From: Pusillimonas sp. T2
GTDB lineage: Bacteria > Pseudomonadota > Gammaproteobacteria > Burkholderiales > Burkholderiaceae_B
Reading direction: 5' to 3'
Length of the DNA: 64,000 nucleotides
Assembly (NCBI RefSeq): GCF_002236805.1
Contig: NZ_NIQA01000002.1
Coordinates: 486,783-550,782, forward strand
Below, piece after piece: positions 58,042 through 64,000 of the stretch. A model generated the notes under the pieces. It saw nothing but the letters and a program-made list of their open reading frames with translations, searched no databases and was not told the origin of the DNA. The translations under genes and the position numbers were made by a program. The first letter of the stretch is position 1, and each line of letters begins with the position of its first letter.

Positions 58042-58632
58042 TTATTTAACGCCGGTAAACTTCGACATAGTTGCCTGTCCTACCTGACTAACGCCCTCAC
58101 GCCTAAGCACCTTCTTCAAAGTCATACATAAAACGTACAAATCCAGCCATAACGTCCGATGGTCCACGTACCAAACGTCTAGCTTAAACTTCTCATCCCA
58201 ATCAATAGCATTGCGGCCATTAATTTGCGCCCAACCAGTAATGCCGGGCCGCACCTCGTGGCGTCGAGCCTGCTCAGGCGAATAAAGAGGAAGATATTCC
58301 ATCAACAGTGGACGTGGCCCCACGAGGCTCATTTCCCCTTTCAAGACATTCCATAATTCTGGCAGTTCATCCAAGCTAGTAGATCGCAAAAACTGGCCAA
58401 AAGCCGTCAATCGAAACTCGTCTGCAAGCGGCTGGCCATCAGGCCCATATGCATCGAGCATGGTCCGGAACTTGATCATATTAAACGGCCGACCATTCAA
58501 CCCCGGACGACTCTGGCGAAACAGCACAGGCGCACCCAACTTGTAGCGAATAAGAACGACAAGGCACAAAATTACAGGCGACAACAACGCAAGGCACAGC
58601 ACCGCGCCACAGATGTCCATGAGGCGCTTCAC
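58042..58632 (-). CDS. Initiating phosphoglycosyltransferase, PglC-like
   Basis: 196-residue monotopic phosphoglycosyltransferase that puts the first sugar phosphate on undecaprenol phosphate. It has one N-terminal hydrophobic segment (about 5-27), then FRQSRPGLNGRPFNMIKFRTM and the catalytic Asp-Glu of LDELPELWNVLKGEMSLVGPRP (here split at Leu-Lys). Its small size is that of PglC, which uses UDP-diNAcBac. It overlaps the upstream GT4 gene by ATGA. Confidence 0.88.
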   Translation of the reverse strand: MKRLMDICGAVLCLALLSPVILCLVVLIRYKLGAPVLFRQSRPGLNGRPFNMIKFRTMLDAYGPDGQPLADEFRLTAFGQFLRSTSLDELPELWNVLKGEMSLVGPRPLLMEYLPLYSPEQARRHEVRPGITGWAQINGRNAIDWDEKFKLDVWYVDHRTLWLDLYVLCMTLKKVLRREGVSQVGQATMSKFTGVK

Positions 58633-59756
58633 GACTTAACCCCCATTTCACGCAACATCACAGCGTTAACCTTCTTGACATCATATTTCTCCTCTGCAAG
58701 CCGTCTCGAAGCGTAACCAAAGCGTTGAATGTCGTTGGGAGAATCAAGCAAACACCTCATCGCATTGCCCAGTGACTCAACTGAGCGAACAGGTACCAAA
58801 TATCCGTTGTGCCCATTAGTTACTGTTTCTCGACAGCCCGGCGCATCTGTTGTAATGATTGCACGCCCTACGGCCATCGCCTCAAGTACAGTCCGGGGCG
58901 TCCCCTCTCGATATGAAGGCAAGACATAAACACTACAACGGCGCAAAGCTGGCCTTACATCTGTCAATCGACCTAGGTATTCCACGACGCCCTCATCCTC
59001 CCACGCTGCCAGCTCTTGCGCCTCGACCGAATCGGGCCCTTCGTCCAGCCAGCCCGCCAGTAAAAACTGCACTGATGGGAACTCGGCACGCAATTGCTTG
59101 GCCGCCTGAACATACTCGCGCACGCCCTTGGCCACAAGCAAACGGGCGATCATTAAAAAAACAATAGGATCTTGAGGCGGCTCAAACTGATCGAATTCCT
59201 GTATATCAACCCCTGAGCCGTTAACTACTATGGACGGCGTCCTAGGATTTAATATATTCAACGTACGAAACAAAGCCTCGTCATCAGGGTTCTGAAAAAA
59301 CACCTTTGTCGCCCGACTTAAAGCGTACCGATACAACCGACGAGCCAAGCCCGCCACCAGACGCGCTTTAGCTGTGTGGGGTCTATCTTGAAAGGCATAG
59401 CCTAAACCCGTAATCAATGCATAACGCCCACCTACACCAGCCAACCATGCCGCAAGCGATCCGTAGATTACCGGCTTTATCGTGTAGCCTAGAAATACGT
59501 TAGGCCGTAACCGTCGCATCAAGCTCCACAAACCATACAAAGAGCCTAAATCTGCAAGAGGGTTCATACCTGTACGCTGCAGGTTAAGACTATGCGGCGT
59601 CACACCACGTGCACGCAATGCATCACTCATACAGCTATCGTTAAGGCCGGGCGCCGCAACGTGCACCTCTACCCCCGCCTTTAGCAGATCATCGATCAAT
59701 GGCCCCCTAAAGTTAAGCAAAGAATCCGCGTAACCCCCAACAAGCAGCAATTTCAC
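58629..59756 (-). CDS. Family-4 glycosyltransferase, PglA-like
   Basis: 375-residue retaining GT4 enzyme. The GTG at 59756 overlaps the asnB-like stop by 4 bases (GTGA), so this start is chosen over an upstream one. The N-terminal domain carries YTIKPVIYGSLAAWLAGVGG, which is common in GTs acting after PglC; the C-terminal donor site has SYREGTPRTVLEAMAVG with the EX7E glutamates. It likely adds the second sugar. Confidence 0.85.
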   Translation of the reverse strand: MKLLLVGGYADSLLNFRGPLIDDLLKAGVEVHVAAPGLNDSCMSDALRARGVTPHSLNLQRTGMNPLADLGSLYGLWSLMRRLRPNVFLGYTIKPVIYGSLAAWLAGVGGRYALITGLGYAFQDRPHTAKARLVAGLARRLYRYALSRATKVFFQNPDDEALFRTLNILNPRTPSIVVNGSGVDIQEFDQFEPPQDPIVFLMIARLLVAKGVREYVQAAKQLRAEFPSVQFLLAGWLDEGPDSVEAQELAAWEDEGVVEYLGRLTDVRPALRRCSVYVLPSYREGTPRTVLEAMAVGRAIITTDAPGCRETVTNGHNGYLVPVRSVESLGNAMRCLLDSPNDIQRFGYASRRLAEEKYDVKKVNAVMLREMGVKS

Positions 59757-61711
59757 AGCTCGTCCTCCGCACTTGATATCCAGGCCTGAAACATCAGAAT
59801 GGGCCACAAACGATATTGCCAGTTATAGCCGCCCTTCAAATGTTGGTGCCATAGTTGACGAATCGGTGCCGGATCAAAGTACCCCTCGGCACGCAACCTT
59901 TCTTCAGACAAAAGATTGTCTGCCCAGTCACGTAAAGGCCCACGCAACCAATCATCTATTGGCATGCCGAAACCTTTTTTAGGTCGCTCAACCAGTTCCC
60001 GAGGCACATGGCGATACAACACTTGCCTGAGCAACCATTTACCCTGTCCATCCCGTATTTTCATGCGCAGCGGCATGCGCCATGCGAGCTCAACAACCCG
60101 ATGATCCAGCAGTGGTGCACGCGTTTCCAGACTGGCGGCCATTGCAGCGCGATCCACTTTCGCCATTACCTCATCTGGCAAGAATGTCTGAGCGTCCATC
60201 GCCATCATCCAATGTTCGAAGCTGTCTGTTTTGGGCCAGGCTGCCATATTGGTCATTAGCGTCTGGGGCTCGCGTGCTCCCAGTACCACGCTAGCTGGAT
60301 CCTGCCAATGGCTGGTCAACCTCCTGAAATAATCCTGTTCGGTATCAAGCTCAAGGACATCAGCCAATTTTTGCGCCTTCGTTCCGGGTATAGCCAGGCG
60401 GAAACGTTCGGGTAGTATTGGCTTGAGCCAAGAAAAAACACGGTCCCACCCCTCTGGCGACATGCTGCGCAAAAAGGCGGCGAACGCATGGCGCAATGGT
60501 GCAGGTAGCGACTGCATTCGCAACCATACTCTACGCGCACCCAGGTAGCGGTTATACCCCCCGAACAGCTCGTCGCCACCGTCTCCGCTTAGAGCGACCG
60601 TCACATGTTGACGAGCTAGCTTACTGATAAGATAAAGCGGTACTTGCGAGTCAGCACTCAGTGGCTCGCAATACATACTCGGCAGAAGGGGAATAACATC
60701 CAGAGCGTCTTCGGGCCTGACGATTAAAGGTGTGTGGGCAGTCCCCAAATGCCTCGCCACGCTCTCGGCGTGTTTGGCCTCGTCATACTCACTACCATCG
60801 AAACCAATAGTAAATGTGCGCACGGGCCTTGAACTCTGCTTTTGCATCAGTGACACAACCGTCGAGCTGTCGATCCCCCCGCTAAAGAACGCCCCGACAG
60901 GGACATCAGCCAGCATCTGACTACCGATTGTTTCTGAAAGGCGCGACTCCAAGGCGCGGATGGCTTCAACATCGCCACCATCGAAGGGATTGGACAGCCC
61001 CTCAGTTACCGTATTGTTAAAACTCCAATAAGGATAGGGAAGTGCAGACTTTGCCAAAGCAGAGCCCTGACGCAAGCAAATATCCACGCAATGACCAGGC
61101 AGAAGTTTAGACACGCCTTCGTAGATAGACCAGGGAGCCGGTACGTAGCCATGCCTTAGAAACAACGCCAAGCAACCGCGATCCACCCCAGCCCGAAAGC
61201 CTGGATAGGCGAGTAACGCTTTCAACTCTGAACCGAAGAGCAATGTATTCGCCTGCCAACCCCAAAACAAGGGCTTCTCACCCACACGATCACGAGCCAA
61301 GGAGAGAACCCCAGAGTCCCTGTCCCAAAGCGCGAGCGCAAACATCCCCACAGCACGCTCTAGCGTACGCCGCAACCCCCAAGCCTGGACACAAGCCAGC
61401 AAAGTCTCGGTGTCCGAATGCCCCCTCCATTGAGTTGCATCCAGTTCAGCCCGCAAGTCGAGATGATTGTAAATTTCGCCGTTGTAAACTAAGACGTACC
61501 GTCCACAGGACGATAGCATCGGCTGGCGCCCTGCCGCAGACAAGTCCAAAATGGAAAGACGACGGTGAGCCAAAGCAAGCGGCACGGCAGGGTCAACCCA
61601 GACTCCGTCATCGTCAGGGCCACGATGCGTCAAAGTACGCACCATGCGGCCCGCAGCCGCTTCAATACCAATTGCAGCTTCCGGCTGCCAGATGCCCACT
61701 ATTCCACACAT
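59753..61711 (-). CDS. asnB: Asparagine synthase-like glutamine amidotransferase
   Basis: 652-residue AsnB-family protein. The mature N-terminus starts at Cys2 (MCGIVGIW), the glutaminase nucleophile, fixing the start at 61711. The synthetase domain has the PP-loop SGGIDSSTVVSL and SGDGGDELFGGYNRY. In O-antigen loci such proteins amidate uronic acid sugars or other carboxyl groups, rather than making asparagine. It overlaps the PglA-like GT and lies 7 bases after the polymerase/ligase gene. Confidence 0.88.
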   Translation of the reverse strand: MCGIVGIWQPEAAIGIEAAAGRMVRTLTHRGPDDDGVWVDPAVPLALAHRRLSILDLSAAGRQPMLSSCGRYVLVYNGEIYNHLDLRAELDATQWRGHSDTETLLACVQAWGLRRTLERAVGMFALALWDRDSGVLSLARDRVGEKPLFWGWQANTLLFGSELKALLAYPGFRAGVDRGCLALFLRHGYVPAPWSIYEGVSKLLPGHCVDICLRQGSALAKSALPYPYWSFNNTVTEGLSNPFDGGDVEAIRALESRLSETIGSQMLADVPVGAFFSGGIDSSTVVSLMQKQSSRPVRTFTIGFDGSEYDEAKHAESVARHLGTAHTPLIVRPEDALDVIPLLPSMYCEPLSADSQVPLYLISKLARQHVTVALSGDGGDELFGGYNRYLGARRVWLRMQSLPAPLRHAFAAFLRSMSPEGWDRVFSWLKPILPERFRLAIPGTKAQKLADVLELDTEQDYFRRLTSHWQDPASVVLGAREPQTLMTNMAAWPKTDSFEHWMMAMDAQTFLPDEVMAKVDRAAMAASLETRAPLLDHRVVELAWRMPLRMKIRDGQGKWLLRQVLYRHVPRELVERPKKGFGMPIDDWLRGPLRDWADNLLSEERLRAEGYFDPAPIRQLWHQHLKGGYNWQYRLWPILMFQAWISSAEDEL

Positions 61712-61718
61712 GCCAAGT

Positions 61719-63053
61719 CTACCCAATTTCCTGCTTTACAGCATTAGGTTCCAGCCTAAAAATCAATCTTCCACTTACAGCGATCGCGAATAGGGTCAAC
61801 ATTGCCCAAACGAGCGGGTGACGCAAAACCTGATGCGCCATACCAAACATTGACAACGCAAGAAGTGCAAAAAACAGATCTGTACACCTCGCGCTCAGAC
61901 AATGCCATGCAACATACAAGGCCAACGCGGACAAAACAAGTCCACCAATAACGCCCGTCGCCATACTCCAATCCAACAAACTATTGTGCGCTTCAGATCC
62001 GCCGAACGGCCCCTGAAGCCCTGACAAAGGCCCTGGCCCATATCCAAACAAAAACGAGTCCTTAATAACCAGCCAAGCGTTCCTCCAGAGAACGAAACGG
62101 TCCGTCCATTCCGCACCTCCAGAAAGCAGGAGACGGTCGGCATGAGACGTACCAATAGCCGGCATGACACCATGGACTGCGGGGGCAAACACATCAAGAA
62201 GCGTTGCCAGAGTTGAGGCAGGTAATACAACTTCCAACACGGCCAAAACAATTCCAGCTGACGATAGAAATACCAACAACGCCCCGAGAAAAAGAGATGC
62301 CAAGAAGGCCTTCTCCGCCGTAAGAAGCCTCTTTCCATCACGAATAAGAATTGGGGTGAGTATGACCAGAGGCAGCAAAATAAGCCACGACAAACGCAAT
62401 GCCGCACTTCCCGTCCCCCAACCTGCCGCTAAACCAATTGCCGCCAGCACAATACCAGCCAATTTAAAGTTACGAGAAACCCCGAACACCCGAAGAACGA
62501 ACAACAACAAAAATGGCAGACTAATCAACAAAAGTGCGTTTTGGTTTGGGTTCATTGCTAGGCTCACAAATCGCACGCCATACCCGCCATACCAAAAGTT
62601 GAAAGGACCAATCTCTCCCAGCAAAAAAGCAATTAACCAGACAACCGCCGTTATCACCACAGACGTCCATAATAAATATCTCAGAGAACCAAAAGCAGCC
62701 TGCGGACTATCGTGACTGACGACTATACCCAAAGAGACGCAAAAACAAAGCGCATACGCTAGCAAATCTCGAATCGAGTCCTCATATTGATTTACGCCAG
62801 ATCTATAGCCCAGCCAAGCCCCAATCAATAATAAAAGGAATAACACCAAATAAGAAAAAACAAGTTTCTTACGCATAGAGAAAAAGGATCCACAGTCAAC
62901 CGTTCTCCACTTGAGTAAACCAAAAGGCAAAACAGCCAACACATAAAGCACCAGGAGTATCTCCCCGGGCCCCAAGGGGATCCCAGGAAAACGCAATTGC
63001 GTCATTGTCGACAGCACGAGCCCCAACCCAAGGACAACAGAAGTGAACCTCAT
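61719..63053 (-). CDS. O-antigen polymerase or ligase (Wzy/WaaL-type)
   Basis: 444-residue membrane protein with about eleven hydrophobic segments and a long periplasmic loop (about 300-350). The conserved Wzy_C/O-antigen-ligase features are the arginine in RFVLWRNAW, the GYGPG turn, and the histidine in EAHNSLLDWSMATG. Whether it polymerises or ligates the glycan cannot be decided from sequence. It overlaps the next GT gene by 4 bases. Confidence 0.8.
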   Translation of the reverse strand: MRFTSVVLGLGLVLSTMTQLRFPGIPLGPGEILLVLYVLAVLPFGLLKWRTVDCGSFFSMRKKLVFSYLVLFLLLLIGAWLGYRSGVNQYEDSIRDLLAYALCFCVSLGIVVSHDSPQAAFGSLRYLLWTSVVITAVVWLIAFLLGEIGPFNFWYGGYGVRFVSLAMNPNQNALLLISLPFLLLFVLRVFGVSRNFKLAGIVLAAIGLAAGWGTGSAALRLSWLILLPLVILTPILIRDGKRLLTAEKAFLASLFLGALLVFLSSAGIVLAVLEVVLPASTLATLLDVFAPAVHGVMPAIGTSHADRLLLSGGAEWTDRFVLWRNAWLVIKDSFLFGYGPGPLSGLQGPFGGSEAHNSLLDWSMATGVIGGLVLSALALYVAWHCLSARCTDLFFALLALSMFGMAHQVLRHPLVWAMLTLFAIAVSGRLIFRLEPNAVKQEIG

Positions 63054-64000
63054 TCCCGACCTCCCTTCTGAGGAGTTGCAGACACCGTGTTAAATACATC
63101 AAGCAATTTAATTAACTGCTGCCTTCGCTCATACTTGCCTGCTCGGGCACGAAATACGTTGTTATAACTAGAGCCGACTGACGGATCTGACATCAAGGTA
63201 TGAATAAAATTGGCAATATCCGCCAAGTCATTGGAAGCAATGCCGAACCCCTCATCCCTCACCAAATTTGCAGCGTCCCCCTCAACGTGTCCCAGAACCA
63301 GTATAGGCCTACTAGATCCGATATATTCAAACAACTTACCCGTTAGCACACCTCGCTCCCGTGGATCATTCCACGTTAGAAGCAAGAGTATATCGGCCTG
63401 TCGTTGAATATTTATAGCTTCTCGCCGGCTTACCGGATCATGCACTTTTACCAGATGCTCAACACCATATTCGTACGCTCTGGCACTAACCCACTCGAGG
63501 TTACGTCCATAAAAATCAATCTGAACTTTGGATTTAAGCCCGGGACTTCTATTTATTGCATCAAAAAGTACAGTTGGATCTCTGCGACCAGCATAAAGTT
63601 GCCCGGTGTAGACAATACGCAAGCGACGATCTGAACCAGACTCAACGTCAACATGACCAGTCGAGGCAGGAAAATCCTCTGCGTCGAAACCATTCATCAC
63701 TACCCCACAAGGACATTTGTACTTTCCTCTTAGTACGTTAGCCAATGGCTCCGAAACGGTTACAAGGGCTGCCGCGGAACGCAAGGTTCTCTGCTCCAAC
63801 CATTTCGACAAAGCCCGATGTCGCGCATAGGGGTTATCTGTCCAAAGATCTCTTAGCTCGCCCACCCAAGGAATTCCGTATTTTTTGCCGATACTTGCGG
63901 CAACCATTAAAGCAGTATATGGCGTGGCTGAAGCATAGATTACGTCGGGTCGCCAGCCATTATCTATCAATTGCATGCTAGCTCGACGCGCAAAGGGGTA
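63050..64000 (-). CDS. Family-4 glycosyltransferase, 5' end beyond window
   Basis: At least 316 residues are visible; the frame stays open through the right edge (eight more codons before the first internal ATG), so the N-terminus is missing. The C-terminal GT-B half is seen: LRIVYTGQLYAGRRDPTVLFDA for the acceptor/donor hinge and RGVLTGKLFEYIGSSRPIL for the donor pocket. It shares a tight minus-strand operon with the polymerase/ligase, asnB-like and PglA/PglC-like genes. Confidence 0.8.
   Translation of the reverse strand, partial: YPFARRASMQLIDNGWRPDVIYASATPYTALMVAASIGKKYGIPWVGELRDLWTDNPYARHRALSKWLEQRTLRSAAALVTVSEPLANVLRGKYKCPCGVVMNGFDAEDFPASTGHVDVESGSDRRLRIVYTGQLYAGRRDPTVLFDAINRSPGLKSKVQIDFYGRNLEWVSARAYEYGVEHLVKVHDPVSRREAINIQRQADILLLLTWNDPRERGVLTGKLFEYIGSSRPILVLGHVEGDAANLVRDEGFGIASNDLADIANFIHTLMSDPSVGSSYNNVFRARAGKYERRQQLIKLLDVFNTVSATPQKGGRE

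Overview
The window reads as a chromosomal segment of a betaproteobacterium of the Burkholderiales, most likely Alcaligenaceae (Bordetella/Pusillimonas-like). The evidence is the gene order gltBD - mlaFEDAC - ABC-2 exporter - bolA - murA - his operon - hinT - tatABC, a short HisG without regulatory domain, and several surface-sugar proteins that resemble Bordetella ones. The species cannot be named from this sequence alone. No rRNA, tRNA, CRISPR array or intact prophage was recognised.

Region 1 (1-21.9 kb, all plus strand, GC-rich, strongly biased codons) is core genome. It starts with the tail of a REP-associated transposase, then NADPH-glutamate synthase (gltB, gltD). A long run of overlapping genes follows: outer-membrane lipid asymmetry (mlaF, E, D, A, C, no mlaB seen), an ABC-2 exporter, bolA, murA, and histidine genes hisG-D-B-H-A-F-I-E with hisC missing from its usual place. 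hinT and the Tat translocase (tatA, B, C) close the region.

Region 2 (22-39.2 kb, more mixed codon use, several strand switches) is a catabolic and transport island. It holds a DHODH-like flavoprotein, a DctPQM TRAP transporter, a TetR regulator divergent from a two-component Rieske oxygenase, a D-tartrate-dehydratase-like enolase-superfamily enzyme and a VOC protein. Convergent to these lies a molybdenum hydroxylase operon (coxG-M-S-L-like), then an arylformamidase-like hydrolase, an SLC10-type symporter, a LysR regulator and a DMT exporter. Together they look like uptake and breakdown of a carboxylated aromatic or heteroaromatic compound, but the substrate is unknown. This is the best candidate for an undescribed pathway.

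Region 3 (39.2-46.2 kb) is a small accessory stretch: a HigBA-like toxin-antitoxin pair, an ATP-grasp protein, a bacteriohemerythrin, a classical autotransporter, a family-25 glycosyltransferase and a RES/Xre toxin-antitoxin pair with a perfect inverted repeat upstream.

Region 4 (46.2-64 kb) is a surface-polysaccharide locus: rfbB, a lipoprotein, a heptosyltransferase-like GT9, pgi, a WbpM/PglF-type dehydratase, an RfaH-like antiterminator, two DegT/DnrJ aminotransferases, a PglD-type acetyltransferase, an acyltransferase, a PglC-type phosphoglycosyltransferase, two family-4 glycosyltransferases, an asparagine-synthase-like amidotransferase and an O-antigen polymerase/ligase. The set suggests a glycan whose first sugar is di-N-acetylbacillosamine or a related 2,4-diamino sugar. 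Base composition becomes AT-richer inside the last ~100 bp of pgi, which looks like the edge of an exchanged segment. The last gene runs off the right end.
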